64,000 bases of DNA from assembly GCA_014238905.1 (NCBI GenBank), contig JABAAE010000003.1, positions 186,001 to 250,000 on the forward strand. The letters run 5' to 3'. This stretch comes from Planctomycetota bacterium (lineage in GTDB: Bacteria > Planctomycetota > Planctomycetia > Pirellulales > Pirellulaceae). Positions 17,681-27,169 of the stretch are shown piece after piece; the first letter of the stretch is position 1; the number at the start of each line of letters is the position of its first letter. The translations under genes and the position numbers were made by a program. Below the pieces are notes generated by a model, which ran no database searches, had not been told where the DNA came from, and saw only the letters and a program-made list of their open reading frames with translations.

Positions 17681-18859
17681 TTGAAAATTGGATATCTTGA
17701 TTGCCAAAGTGGAATCAGCGGAGATATGTTCCTGGCAGCGTGTGTCGATGCCGGCGCGAACTTTGAAACTATTCAGGCTGGCATCGATTCATTGAATACC
17801 GGCAACTGCAAACTGCAACAACAGGAGGTCAAAAAATTTGGCTTTCGGGCATTAAAAGTCGACGTGTTACACGACCCCGAGCATGCCCATCGACATCTTC
17901 ATCACATCAATCAAATGATCGATGACAGCTCAATCAACGAACGCACGAAAAAACTCGCCAAGGAAATCTTTCTTAACCTTGCCAAAGCAGAAGCGAAAGT
18001 TCATGGCTCGACCTTGGAAAAAGTCCATTTTCACGAAGTCGGTGCCATCGACTCAATCGCTGATATTGTTGGGGGAGCGATCGCCTGGGATCTACTTGGG
18101 CTGGACCGATTAATCTGCTCCCCAATCGCAACCGGAAAAGGGAAAATCAAAATCGCCCACGGTTATGTAAGCGTTCCTGCGCCTGCTACCGTTGAGATCC
18201 TCAAAAGTATCCCCCTCGAAAAATCGGAAATTGAAGCGGAGTTGACCACACCCACCGGGGCCGCAATTGTCTCAACATTAGCCAATGATTTCGGTGGGCT
18301 GCCAGCAATGTCGATCCAAACAATCGGAGTGGGGGCTGGTACCCGCGAATTACTCGAACAAGCTAACGTTCTGCGTTTGACCATCGGAACCTCAACGGAG
18401 AGTGATGCAGATGAAATTCGACCTGAGACCATCCAACGTCTGGAAACCAATTTGGATGACGTGTCTGGAGAGGTGGTGGGTTATTGCACGGAATTATTGA
18501 TGGCTGCCGGAGCAGTCGATGTCTACACCACGCCGATACAGGTCAAGAAAAACAGGCCCGGAATTATCTTTAGCGTCCTGTGCCACACCGAAAATTTGGC
18601 AGAGATTCGAGAGATCTTGTTTCGCGAGACAGGCACGTTGGGAATCCGACACGAAACGATTCACCGTTTCGTGCTTCAACGTGAATTACACAAGGTGACC
18701 ACACCGTGGGGCAGGATCGATGGCAAACTGATAACGCAACCAGACGGCAGCAAAACCTTTACTCCGGAATTTGAAAGCTGTAAAAAAGCAGCCATCGAAA
18801 ACCAAGTGACCCTGCAGGACGTCTTTTCAGCAGCAACCGCGGCGTTTCATTCGAGTTAG
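17681..18859 (+). CDS. larC: LarC-type nickel-insertion protein (nickel-pincer cofactor synthesis)
   Basis: 392 aa, TTG start supported by a strong AAAGGAG at 17668-17674. MKIGYLDCQSGISGDMFLAA is the family's N-terminus; the His-rich stretch DPEHAHRHLHHINQMI is the expected metal-binding segment; FHEVGAIDSIADIVG and the C-terminal ETNLDDVSGEVVGY with QVKKNRPG follow. LarC inserts nickel into pyridinium-3,5-bisthiocarboxylic acid mononucleotide, completing the cofactor of lactate racemase and related epimerases. In lactobacilli larC is read through a programmed frameshift; here it is one continuous frame. larB, larE and a LarA-type racemase are not in the window. A hairpin (GTTCTC...GAGAAC, 17605-17624) lies upstream, of unknown relevance. 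Confidence 0.9.
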   Translation: MKIGYLDCQSGISGDMFLAACVDAGANFETIQAGIDSLNTGNCKLQQQEVKKFGFRALKVDVLHDPEHAHRHLHHINQMIDDSSINERTKKLAKEIFLNLAKAEAKVHGSTLEKVHFHEVGAIDSIADIVGGAIAWDLLGLDRLICSPIATGKGKIKIAHGYVSVPAPATVEILKSIPLEKSEIEAELTTPTGAAIVSTLANDFGGLPAMSIQTIGVGAGTRELLEQANVLRLTIGTSTESDADEIRPETIQRLETNLDDVSGEVVGYCTELLMAAGAVDVYTTPIQVKKNRPGIIFSVLCHTENLAEIREILFRETGTLGIRHETIHRFVLQRELHKVTTPWGRIDGKLITQPDGSKTFTPEFESCKKAAIENQVTLQDVFSAATAAFHSS

Positions 18860-18913
18860 AATTCCGATCGCCGTTTCGATCATCGATCACCGAACCTAGC
18901 CGCTGGTTGGGTA

Positions 18914-20230
18914 TCAAACATTGGCAGCCAGAATCCGCCCTCTGCATTCACCGAGACTGACTTGATGATGATCACTGTTTTCTGCAAAACCGCGGAGAAT
19001 CACTTCATCTCCATTCTCCAGGAAATCCCTTTTTTCCCCAGTGGGAAGTTCGAGACTCAACCTGTTCGTACTTGATACGGTCTCGCCGAAATCCCCCAGC
19101 CAGTTTCTTTCCAGCAAACATCCTCTGGATATTTTCTCCCTTCCGCTCACAGTCCCACTTCCAATGAGATCACCTGGACGGATGTTGCATCCGTTGGAGG
19201 CCTGATGGGTAATCATCTGGGCGATTGTCCAATACATATCTCGAAATCTCCCGCTGCTGATCCTGTAAGGCTCCAGGCCAACGCTACGCATTTTTTCAGA
19301 AAGCAAAAACACGTCCAACTGAAGGTCCAACCCCCCAGCCGTTCGATTGAGGTCAGAGTCCAAATAAGGCAATAACGGTGGGTCGTCTACCGGCCGCTCA
19401 TTGGCAGGAACACGAAAAGGCTCAAGGGCTTCAGCCGTTACCACAAACGGTGAAACAGAAGAAGCAAATGACTTGGAAAGAAACGGGCCTAGCGGTTGAT
19501 ATTCCCATCGCTGGAGATCTCTGGCCGACCAGTCATTCAGCAGGCAAAATCCAAAAACCGAGTCCTCCACATTATCGATCTTAATCGGATCTCCCAGCAA
19601 ATTTCCGCCGGCGAGATACACCCCCAATTCCATCTCATAATCCAACTTGCTGGATTCCTCAAATCGCGGATTTTCCTCTCCCACACCCGGTGCTATTTGC
19701 CCAACCGGCCTTCGGATATTGGTTCCCGAGACGGTGATGCTGGAGCTTCGGCCATGATAGCCAACCGGGAGATGCTTATAATTGGAAAGCAATGGCTCTT
19801 CTGGACGCAACATGGCCCCCACGTTGGTAGCGTGATAACGCGAAGCATAAAAATCTGAAAAGTCGCCAATTCGAGCGGGGAGGTGGAAATAGACATTTTG
19901 GATTTCATGAACCCCTTGTTCCACCAAGCCAGAATGGTCACGCAACATTCCCGGCTGGTCTGCCAAGAGCCCTTTCAAGGCCTCGCGCAAGGCCAATCGA
20001 TTTGCTTTGGTCAAGGCCATCACGTCATTAAGAACAGGCTGCATCAACGCCTGTTTGGATGGCAACAAATTCTCATCGGCGAGCAGATAGAGGTCGACAA
20101 TTCGGTCACCGACCACTACTCCCAATCGCGGTGACCGATCCTGCTGGGAAAACGAGCAATAGGGTAAATTATCGAGTGAAAAACCGAGTCCGGCATCATT
20201 GGCCGATTCAATCCAGGAAGTAATCATCAT
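18914..20230 (-). CDS. fahA: Fumarylacetoacetase
   Basis: 438 aa from the ATG at 20230 (TTG two codons upstream is possible). Family marks are the N-terminal SH3-like part with LPYCSFSQQDRSPRLGVVVGD, DFYASRYHATNVGAMLRP, LPVGYHGRSSSITVSGTNIRRP, the metal-site acidic residues in DYEMELGVYLAG, and LLNDWSARDLQRWEYQPLGPFLSKSF. The C-terminal part has NGCNIRPGDLIGSGTVSG. It hydrolyses fumarylacetoacetate to fumarate and acetoacetate, the last step of tyrosine and phenylalanine breakdown. No homogentisate dioxygenase or maleylacetoacetate isomerase gene is adjacent. It converges on larC with a 54-bp gap and heads a minus-strand block after the TolC-like gene. Confidence 0.94.
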   Translation of the reverse strand: MMITSWIESANDAGLGFSLDNLPYCSFSQQDRSPRLGVVVGDRIVDLYLLADENLLPSKQALMQPVLNDVMALTKANRLALREALKGLLADQPGMLRDHSGLVEQGVHEIQNVYFHLPARIGDFSDFYASRYHATNVGAMLRPEEPLLSNYKHLPVGYHGRSSSITVSGTNIRRPVGQIAPGVGEENPRFEESSKLDYEMELGVYLAGGNLLGDPIKIDNVEDSVFGFCLLNDWSARDLQRWEYQPLGPFLSKSFASSVSPFVVTAEALEPFRVPANERPVDDPPLLPYLDSDLNRTAGGLDLQLDVFLLSEKMRSVGLEPYRISSGRFRDMYWTIAQMITHQASNGCNIRPGDLIGSGTVSGREKISRGCLLERNWLGDFGETVSSTNRLSLELPTGEKRDFLENGDEVILRGFAENSDHHQVSLGECRGRILAANV

Positions 20231-20398
20231 GCCCAAATCAATTGGAATTCAAATGCAATCTCGCCAAGTACCTTAGACCATTCCTCCACTCCCTACAATT
20301 ACGAATCAACCTTTTTGTGAAATGGATAACCTGCAAATTTCCTCACAGTGTCCGCAACGGACAAAGGCCTTCGGAAAAAACCAATCTCAAGAAACGAA

Positions 20399-20434
20399 AA
20401 TCTCGTTTGCGACAACGAGTCAACAAACGAGATT
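20399..20434 (-). terminator. Inverted repeat, probable terminator after the TolC-like gene
   Basis: AATCTCGTTTG (20399-20409) pairs perfectly with CAAACGAGATT (20424-20434) around a 14-nt loop. Read on the minus strand the stem is followed by TTTTCGTTT, a fair U-tract, about 50 bp after the TolC-like stop. Confidence 0.55.
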
Positions 20435-20452
20435 CCGGAATTGCTTTCAATA

Positions 20453-20473
20453 GACCGCGGTGACCCCGCGGTC
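20453..20473. other. GC-rich perfect hairpin
   Basis: GACCGCGG (20453-20460) and CCGCGGTC (20466-20473) form an 8-bp stem with a 5-nt loop, 10 bp past the stop of the minus-strand TolC-like gene. There is no U-tract, so it may be a transcript-end stabiliser acting with the hairpin at 20399-20434. Confidence 0.5.
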
Positions 20474-20483
20474 AGCCATCTTG

Positions 20484-22826
20484 TTAATCTGTTGAACCGA
20501 CCAATCTTAACTTGGCTTTGGTGCGAACACGTGTGCCAGAGGATAATCCCTCGTCAGCCAAGCCAAGCTGGCTCCAACGAATGTTCTTTTTTTCGGGGGC
20601 CTCGGCCTCGAGATAACTTGCCTGAAGGATCTCAGAACCGCGAACAGCTTTAGTGATATTTCGATCATCCGCTTTGAAACCTGGCTCTTTGGGTGTGGAG
20701 GGCGGATCGACTCGTGGCTGAATTTCTTCGATTTCTTTTAACGGGACGAGTTCACCATCACCAAGAGGCCCTTCCAGGATCATCTCACCTTCTATCATTT
20801 CATCACCCATCAAAGTGCCATCCATTGGGACTTCTTCGCCGTAGACCGAACTGGAACCGTCCGAGATGCTGACGGTACCGGGTCGAGTAAAACCGTAATT
20901 CATGGGCAGGCTCGCGCTTCGTTTTCGCGCCAACTCTTCGGCGTCATAATAAGCCTTCTCGGGCCATTGTCCTTCGCCGAATTGCACGTTGTAATACTCA
21001 AGCGTTGTCCCGCGCAAACGGTGAATCAATGCCACGAACTGGTTGTAATTGGCGATACTGTCATGAAAAGCCACTCTGGCCTGGGCTTCGTTTCGCTGAG
21101 CCTCTAACACATTTGTGATATCAATTCCCTGATCCCGCAAGTCAGCGTAGGTACGAACTTCTTCCTGGGAAGCCAGCCAGCGATTGGCGTTAACCCGGGC
21201 CTGCTTGTAGTGAAACACCAACGCTTTCAAGGCATTCTGAAGCTCACGGGCAACATCCAGTTCCATATCCTCCAAACGCGCCCTTTCTCGAGCTAATTTC
21301 AATTGTGCATTTCGGACGTTCATCATCTCGCGGCGTTGGCCCACCGTGTAACCGCCGGTCAAGCCCATTCTCAGTTCTTGAGAATCGCCACCGAATAAAT
21401 TTTCCACTGCTCCGGAATTCGTTGCAGGAAAATCAAGTCCATCACCGCCAATGAGTTCGTCACCCAGGCCAAGGAACCGATACAGAAAGACGAAGTTCAA
21501 TTGTCCAAGAAGGCCATTCTTTGAGTAGTTGAGGGCCAATTCTTTCTTCTTAATTTCCCATTGTTTAATACGAAGATTTGGCCGTCGAATGAGAGCTTCG
21601 TTCAGTGATTCGTACCAGTCAAAAGCGATTTCAGATGTAATCGGCACGTCCACCGGTCGGATGAACTTACCATCGCTGGAGGAAATCCCAAGGAGGAACC
21701 GAAGATCTGTTTCTCGTCTCTGCATTTCAGCGTAGGCAGAATTCAAATTGCCAACAAAGTTGAAATACTGCTCCGCCGCCCGCGAGACCGTCGCCTTTGT
21801 CGATCGCTGTGAACCACCAATTTCGAAGTTATCTTTTTCTATGTTGTAGACCTTGATTGCGTTGTCTACCGATTCCTTTGCGACTTCAAACTGCCGATAT
21901 GAGTTGTAAAGACCCCAATAGGCTATCTCGATCTGCGTCAACATATTTTGCAGAAAAAATTCGGTATTAGCCACAGTCTGATCGCCACCAATACGTGCGA
22001 CCAAAATGGGTGTACGATTCACTGCTGTTCCTCGGCCCCGCAACAAGGGCTGATTAAATTCCAACTCCAGTGCAGCAGTCCAATCGCTCTCTAGTGCCTG
22101 GTTTCCGGTGTTTGGGGGAGGATCGCTCGAGAGGAAATTATTGTTACTACTGAAGTCCGCACGACTCCGGAGGGTAAAGAGAGTTCCCGTGGCAGCTTTT
22201 TTGCTTATGGCATGTTGAAAGCCGACGTTGCTCGCTTCGTTGTCTCGTTGCTCCCCAAAAACAACAAAGTTCCTGGGTCGATCGGTCGTGTTCCAAAAAA
22301 GGCTGCTCGTTACGTGAGCATCAAACTCCGCCAATGCTGCTTCGACTCCCTGGTTGGTATCCAGAGTTGAATTGGTCGACAGCAGTTCGGCTGATGTGAT
22401 TTGCCCCGGAACCGGTAATTGACTCGGTTCAGATTCACGGATTCCCACTTCATAAATCGTGGGAGCATCTGGATTATCGATCACTCCGGGAGTCGTTCCC
22501 TGAATGGTAAAGCCGACCTGAGTTGGCCGACCGGTCGCACGAATGGTCTTGGTATTCTTCAACGCGATGTTGACAGCATCCTCCAACGTCAAATCCATGA
22601 AGTCGGTGATCTCTTGATCATTCAATGTTAGCGGGGGGGCCGCTTGGGTCACTTCCGGTAGTATGCCCACCGCTGCGTCCGGATAACGCACATCGACCTG
22701 CTGATCAACGTAATACTGGAGGTCTGCATTTTCATGCACATAGAAGGGGCGGCCAGGTTGGCATCCCGAAAATATCATCATTATTACCGCGGCCATGGCC
22801 ACGGATTTATTAAGGGGGGAACTCAT
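20484..22826 (-). CDS. TolC-family outer-membrane efflux lipoprotein
   Basis: 780 aa from the ATG at 22826. This start gives a lipoprotein signal with lipobox FSGC (Cys22) and has AAGGA upstream; the frame runs on to 22886 without signal character. Two outer-membrane-efflux (OEP) repeats follow: the first includes SLFWNTTDRPRNF and LEFNQPLLRGRGTAVNRTP, the second a helical hairpin with IEIAYWGLYNSYRQFEVAKESV and ARVAFHDSIANYNQFVALIHRLRG. About 130 residues of acidic low-complexity tail follow (EEVPMDGTLMGDEMIEGEMI), longer than in typical TolC (about 470 aa). It would form the outer-membrane channel of an exporter. No adaptor or pump gene is adjacent; the HlyD genes at 2.3-5.7 kb are possible partners only by inference. 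Confidence 0.88.
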   Translation of the reverse strand: MSSPLNKSVAMAAVIMMIFSGCQPGRPFYVHENADLQYYVDQQVDVRYPDAAVGILPEVTQAAPPLTLNDQEITDFMDLTLEDAVNIALKNTKTIRATGRPTQVGFTIQGTTPGVIDNPDAPTIYEVGIRESEPSQLPVPGQITSAELLSTNSTLDTNQGVEAALAEFDAHVTSSLFWNTTDRPRNFVVFGEQRDNEASNVGFQHAISKKAATGTLFTLRSRADFSSNNNFLSSDPPPNTGNQALESDWTAALELEFNQPLLRGRGTAVNRTPILVARIGGDQTVANTEFFLQNMLTQIEIAYWGLYNSYRQFEVAKESVDNAIKVYNIEKDNFEIGGSQRSTKATVSRAAEQYFNFVGNLNSAYAEMQRRETDLRFLLGISSSDGKFIRPVDVPITSEIAFDWYESLNEALIRRPNLRIKQWEIKKKELALNYSKNGLLGQLNFVFLYRFLGLGDELIGGDGLDFPATNSGAVENLFGGDSQELRMGLTGGYTVGQRREMMNVRNAQLKLARERARLEDMELDVARELQNALKALVFHYKQARVNANRWLASQEEVRTYADLRDQGIDITNVLEAQRNEAQARVAFHDSIANYNQFVALIHRLRGTTLEYYNVQFGEGQWPEKAYYDAEELARKRSASLPMNYGFTRPGTVSISDGSSSVYGEEVPMDGTLMGDEMIEGEMILEGPLGDGELVPLKEIEEIQPRVDPPSTPKEPGFKADDRNITKAVRGSEILQASYLEAEAPEKKNIRWSQLGLADEGLSSGTRVRTKAKLRLVGSTD

Positions 22827-23161
22827 GGAGTCGTCCTTGTGCAATTCCTTGTTTAGCAAAACCAAATCTGGCTTGCTTGGTTCCATCGGATGATGGAATC
22901 CCCCCCGCCATCGGTGTTTTCGTTCATATGTCCGGCGAAAACGATGACTAAGATTTTTATCGACGGATCAATCGTTAAACTTTGCGCAAACTCTAAAATC
23001 CATCAAATTATTTTTGGTAGCTAGCACCCTGCTGCTGAAAAATTCACCAACCGCTAGATGTTCTACTGCCAGGCCCCGATCGCATTGAGATCATTTCACT
23101 CTCGTCGAACCGCAAATCTCCAGAGGAAGAGCTTTCCTTGGTCAGACTGGATATTTTTTTT

Positions 23162-24388
23162 TCATTGAAGAAATTTTTTAAGTCGTTCCACTGACTCTTC
23201 GATGTTGGCCCGACTATTAAAAGCACTGAGCCGAAAATACCCCTCCCCTGCAGCACCAAATCCACTGCCGGGAGTGCCAACCAAATGAGTCTTTTCCAAC
23301 AACAGATCAAAGAATTCCCAACTGGAAGCTCCACCGGGCGTCTTTAACCAGACGTAGGGTGCATTGACGCCACCAAAAACACGTATTCCTAATGACTCCA
23401 GCCCCTGTTTCAACAACTGGGCATTTTTTAGATAAAAGGCTACCAACTCGGCGATTTCAGCCTTACCCTGCTGTCCGTACGCTGCCGCCGCTCCCGCCTG
23501 AACCGGATAGGAAACTCCGTTGAATTTAGTGGCTTGGCGTCGATTCCACAAAGCGTGAATCGAAACCTCTTTCCCAGCGTCATCGATTCCCATCAATTGC
23601 TTTGGCACAACAGTAAACCCGCATCGTGTGCCAGTGAAACCGGCATTCTTGCTAAAGCTCCGAAACTCAATGGCACAGGAATGAGCCCCTTCGATTTCAT
23701 AGATGGAATGGGGAATCCCCTCCTCGGTAATAAACGCTTCGTAGGCTGCATCGTAGAGGATAATCGCACCATGACTCCTGGCGTACTCCACCCATTGCTG
23801 GAGAACTTCTTTACCGACCACAGTGCCCGTTGGATTATTGGGATAACAAAGATAAATCAAATCCACTTCTTGATCTGGAATTTCCGGGACAAAGTTGTTT
23901 TCCTCGGTAACCGGCAAATAAAGGAGTCCATCGTATTTACCTTGGGCGTTCGCATCCCCGGTGTTTCCCGCCATCACATTGGTGTCGACGTAAACCGGAT
24001 AGACCGGGTCAGTAATGGCTATCCTGTTTCCGATGCCAAAAATATCAAGAATATTTCCTGAATCACATTTGGAACCATCGGAGACAAACACTTCATCGGC
24101 GGCTATCCCCATTCCAGCATAGCTTCCCTCCACAATCGCTGTCCTCAAGAATTCATAACCCTGTTCAGGTCCGTATCCTCGAAAGGTATCCCGAGACCCC
24201 ATCTCGTCGACCGCAACGTGCATCGCTTGGACGATCGCGGCCGGCAGCGGTTCTGTAACATCACCAATCCCCATCTTGATCACTTCAGCATCCGCATGCG
24301 CATCAGCGAATGCATTTACCCGGCGAGCAATTTCCGGGAAGAGATAACCGGCTTTCAATTTTTGGAAATGATGATTAATTTGAGCCAT
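23162..24388 (-). CDS. dapL: LL-diaminopimelate aminotransferase
   Basis: 408 aa. The N-terminus has [13 protein letters not shown] and [13 protein letters not shown], typical of Dap[23 protein letters not shown] and YDAAYEAFI are the cofactor-site motifs of the fold-type I aminotransferases. [14 protein letters not shown] contains the PLP-binding lysine. It converts tetrahydrodipicolinate directly to LL-diaminopimelate with glutamate as amino donor, bypassing the succinylase and acetylase routes of lysine and peptidoglycan precursor synthesis. DapL is known in planctomycetes, chlamydiae and plants. The gene stands alone; AGGCAA precedes the ATG. It is divergent from the coiled-coil gene at 24782. 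Confidence 0.94.
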   Translation of the reverse strand: MAQINHHFQKLKAGYLFPEIARRVNAFADAHADAEVIKMGIGDVTEPLPAAIVQAMHVAVDEMGSRDTFRGYGPEQGYEFLRTAIVEGSYAGMGIAADEVFVSDGSKCDSGNILDIFGIGNRIAITDPVYPVYVDTNVMAGNTGDANAQGKYDGLLYLPVTEENNFVPEIPDQEVDLIYLCYPNNPTGTVVGKEVLQQWVEYARSHGAIILYDAAYEAFITEEGIPHSIYEIEGAHSCAIEFRSFSKNAGFTGTRCGFTVVPKQLMGIDDAGKEVSIHALWNRRQATKFNGVSYPVQAGAAAAYGQQGKAEIAELVAFYLKNAQLLKQGLESLGIRVFGGVNAPYVWLKTPGGASSWEFFDLLLEKTHLVGTPGSGFGAAGEGYFRLSAFNSRANIEESVERLKKFLQ

Positions 24389-24781
24389 TTTTTATTGCCT
24401 GACTGAGGAAAAAACAAGCGTTTTGTTCTACCGCTAAAGGGTTGGTCCTTCAACCGTCCCAAGCAATCCAACCGCCCCGTTACGGACGTTTTTTGGCCGG
24501 TGTGCATTCGCTGGGAATCACAAGAAAGCGACGCAATTGATTGGATTGGCAGTTGCTATAATGGTAAAAAAAGGAAATGGTGGTTTTTTACCGGTCATTC
24601 CATATCGCGCAGATGTGCCTTCAATGCCGTAAGTTATGCGGTTTGCGAAAACATGAATGTCGGCGAGGTAGATTTCCGATTCCAACTGTCAGGTAAGATC
24701 CGCTCTACTTTTTGCAATAACACGATTTTGAAGGTTTCAGCTTTGAGGCTTACCTCGCCGTTTCGTCATCAGGAGAATTCC
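24389..24781. other. Divergent intergenic spacer
   Basis: 393 bp between dapL (minus) and the coiled-coil gene (plus). The plus-strand frame is open from 24500, but that part has no secretory or coiled-coil character and is read here as leader. Apart from the TATAAT element nothing is recognised. Confidence 0.5.
24554..24562 (+). promoter_or_regulatory. Candidate extended -10 promoter element
   Basis: TGCTATAAT (TGn plus a perfect TATAAT at 24557-24562) in the spacer between dapL and the plus-strand coiled-coil gene. Only a weak TTGATT lies upstream at short spacing (14 nt), as is tolerated with extended -10 elements. It would give a leader of roughly 210 nt. Confidence 0.4.
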
Positions 24782-25561
24782 ATGTCCTCGCGTCGCTTAC
24801 TTGTTCCGATCGTTTCGATGATGTTCTTGTCTATTTTCGCCGAAATCAGCAGCGGGCAAATACTGTTGCGCCGCCGCCGGGAACGCCTGAAGTCTGAGAT
24901 GAAAAACGAACTGCAGCAGCAGCTCGACGCAAACCTTGAATCCAAGGTCAGCACTGCGAGTTCAGAACTCTCCAAGAAAGCGTCCGATCAAATCAAAGCA
25001 GAGGCCGCCGCTTTGAGGATGTCTTTAAAAACCGAGCTCATCGCCATGAGAGCTGAGGCAAACAGGATTATTTCCGAAGAAAAAACCAAGATTGCCCGCA
25101 ATGCCGCCAACGAGATTGCCAAAATCAAACGCGCAGCCGACAGTAAGATCGCAACTGTAAAAAAAGAGCTGTTGGTTTCGAACACGCAGTCCATCAATAG
25201 TTCCATCACAACAGCAGAACAAAAGCTGAAAAATGCCATGGATGAGTTCTCTCGAGTACTCGCCTCAAAAAACGGCGACGCGTTTGTCAAGTTTGAAAAG
25301 AATACTGCGTCGCGGTTCGATACACTCAAATCCGAGGTCAATTCGTTAATTGATAACCAGATTGCTTCCGAAGTCGCGAAGGTCATCCGGAAACGGATTG
25401 CAAAATCCAACGCAGCGATGGAGAAGAGAATTGCAACCTTGATTGATGCCGCAATGGCCAAAAACCAGAACAGCACTCCTGAGCCTGATAGTCCCAAAGA
25501 GGAAAAGGGCGAGAAAAAAGCGATCCTGAATCGGACGCCGAGGTTAACCGAAGATGTTTAA
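24782..25561 (+). CDS. Secreted coiled-coil protein, Ala/Lys/Glu-rich
   Basis: 259 aa from the ATG at 24782, which has AGGAG upstream and yields a clean signal peptide (LLVPIVSMMFLSIFAEISSG, cut before Q). The rest is almost wholly charged amphipathic helix rich in Ala, Lys, Glu and Ser with few turn residues until the C-terminus (NSTPEPDSPKEEKGEKK). The pattern resembles apolipoprotein-like or stalk coiled coils, but no family can be named. A short basic run (LLRRRRERLK) directly follows the predicted cleavage site. It would be exported and fibrous. It converges with the next gene, 32 bp away. Confidence 0.75.
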   Translation: MSSRRLLVPIVSMMFLSIFAEISSGQILLRRRRERLKSEMKNELQQQLDANLESKVSTASSELSKKASDQIKAEAAALRMSLKTELIAMRAEANRIISEEKTKIARNAANEIAKIKRAADSKIATVKKELLVSNTQSINSSITTAEQKLKNAMDEFSRVLASKNGDAFVKFEKNTASRFDTLKSEVNSLIDNQIASEVAKVIRKRIAKSNAAMEKRIATLIDAAMAKNQNSTPEPDSPKEEKGEKKAILNRTPRLTEDV

Positions 25562-25570
25562 TGAAACAAA

Positions 25571-25595
25571 GAGGCGTTCAGGCACCACTCGCCTC
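25571..25595. terminator. Small hairpin between convergent genes
   Basis: GAGGCG (25571-25576) and CGCCTC (25590-25595) form a 6-bp stem around a 13-nt loop, touching the stop codon of the minus-strand gene. On the minus strand it is followed by TTTGTTT, so it may end that transcript. Confidence 0.3.
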
Positions 25596-26751
25596 AATAA
25601 TTGCTAGGTGTTGTTTTACCCCGCATAATTCGATTGACGACCGAAATCTGGGGAACTTTTACTGCAAGCGGCTGCAGATCAAACGGTGTCTTGGGCAACT
25701 CTGGCAATGACCGTGGCTGCAGCAAGCCTGCCAACCCTGGTATATCGGCGTCGTAGGCTTTATACATCTCTATGACCTTCAAAACCGCGGGGTTTATTTC
25801 CTGTCTGCCGTCAACCCGAGGGGTCCCAACCCAGTCAAAAGAGCCGACACAAACATAACTTTCATGGCGGTCATGAAACTCATACGCTTCCACGTCACGT
25901 TTTCGAAGCGCCGCGGTAAGTTGACTCGCTTTTTCAGCCGCTTCGGCCAACTTGCTGTCCAACCCACCGCCAAACATTCTCTTTAGATTGAATTCCTTTT
26001 TCTTGTCTTCAATTTCCTTCAGGTTGAAACTGACGTCACCCCTGAACGTGGCAACCCGAACCGAGTACAGTTTTCGATTTTCGAGGAGGCTGTACCTTGC
26101 GGTCTTATTCAAATTAATGATGAAGTGATCGGTACCCTCTTCGTTAAAAAACTCATCCGGCAATGTGGGATTAGGAAAAAGAAACGCCGCTCGAAATGGA
26201 CCCAGATTTTTTTTCCTGGAGTCATTCATATTGACCAATTGACGCATTGCTCCGATAAACTGACTGGTCGCCCGCAGATCTTTAAGGTTGTAGGACTTGG
26301 GTTGAAGCGACTTGACTCGTTCCAAGGTTTTGGGCACCCCTGGGTCTTCTACCGAATGGAAATCGCCTATCACGACACACACTTCCTCAAATTTTCCACC
26401 GTTGAGGTGCTTCATCTTTTTTCGATCAAGTTGTCCTGTCTCTTCATCCTTCTTTTCATTCCAAAGCAGACCTTCCACCGGTTGACTGAGATCGACCGTC
26501 CGACGATGAACATAACTCTTCAGGCGAAAGTCCCTCCGCAATTCGATGGCGAGTTGTTTAGCACGGCTATAGGCTTTTTCGCCGGCAAAGGAAGTCGCCA
26601 GAATAAGCCAGGGCCCATCGTCCGGCGTCAGTTGATAGGACTTCGCCGGATCAGCTTCAATTTTCTTTTGAAAAGGCTGGAAGGAAAGCTGACCAATGGC
26701 CGAATTCTGGCATGACAAAAACAGGATTGCAACACAACAAATTCGAGACAT
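25594..26751 (-). CDS. Secreted protein with two SPOR-like segments, function unknown
   Basis: 385 aa with an N-terminal signal (CCVAILFLSCQNSAIG). I do not recognise a named family. Two parts have the rhythm of SPOR peptidoglycan-binding modules: WLILATSFAGEKAYSRAKQL...FRLKSYVH near the N-terminus (about 48-82), and YSVRVATFRG (about 220-230) followed later by ASQLTAALRKRDVEAYEFH with YVCVGSFDWVG (about 270-310). The second is split by a charged insert. The C-terminus is proline-rich. SPOR domains bind denuded glycan strands at division sites; planctomycetes have limited peptidoglycan, so a role at the envelope is only a guess. Convergent with the coiled-coil gene. Confidence 0.7.
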   Translation of the reverse strand: MSRICCVAILFLSCQNSAIGQLSFQPFQKKIEADPAKSYQLTPDDGPWLILATSFAGEKAYSRAKQLAIELRRDFRLKSYVHRRTVDLSQPVEGLLWNEKKDEETGQLDRKKMKHLNGGKFEEVCVVIGDFHSVEDPGVPKTLERVKSLQPKSYNLKDLRATSQFIGAMRQLVNMNDSRKKNLGPFRAAFLFPNPTLPDEFFNEEGTDHFIINLNKTARYSLLENRKLYSVRVATFRGDVSFNLKEIEDKKKEFNLKRMFGGGLDSKLAEAAEKASQLTAALRKRDVEAYEFHDRHESYVCVGSFDWVGTPRVDGRQEINPAVLKVIEMYKAYDADIPGLAGLLQPRSLPELPKTPFDLQPLAVKVPQISVVNRIMRGKTTPSNY

Positions 26752-27169
26752 TAGTAAACCCTTGAAAATAGACCACTACGCAATTGAGATGGGGAGAATA
26801 GAAAACTGACCGCCCGACCGCCAGATAGAATAGGCAAAATCTGACAATTACTTTCCAGCGAGCCAATCACCTACTCTGCTAGCGAGTTGAGGAGGAATCT
26901 CACAGCTATTTTTCTGACATCAGGAAAACTGATTTTTGGACCGAGGGGCCATTCATTACCCAACGAATCGATGGAATTCCAAGAATCTAAGACCTAGCTT
27001 TCCGGCACCTTTACCATGAAAAACCATGAAAAATGACTAATTGACTGCCAAGATTGGTTGACTCCACAAGCTAGAATGGTCAATACTTGCAACTTGAGCC
27101 CTATCGACGTGGAGTATGTCGTTTTTGGCTAGCCACACAATTCACTTACTGGTTTAGAGGATCTTCACA
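26752..27169. other. Spacer upstream of infC
   Basis: 418 bp between the SPOR-like gene (minus) and infC (plus). It holds a tiny direct repeat ACCATGAAAA (near 27011-27032) and must contain the infC promoter and leader, but no ORF or RNA is recognisable. Confidence 0.5.
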
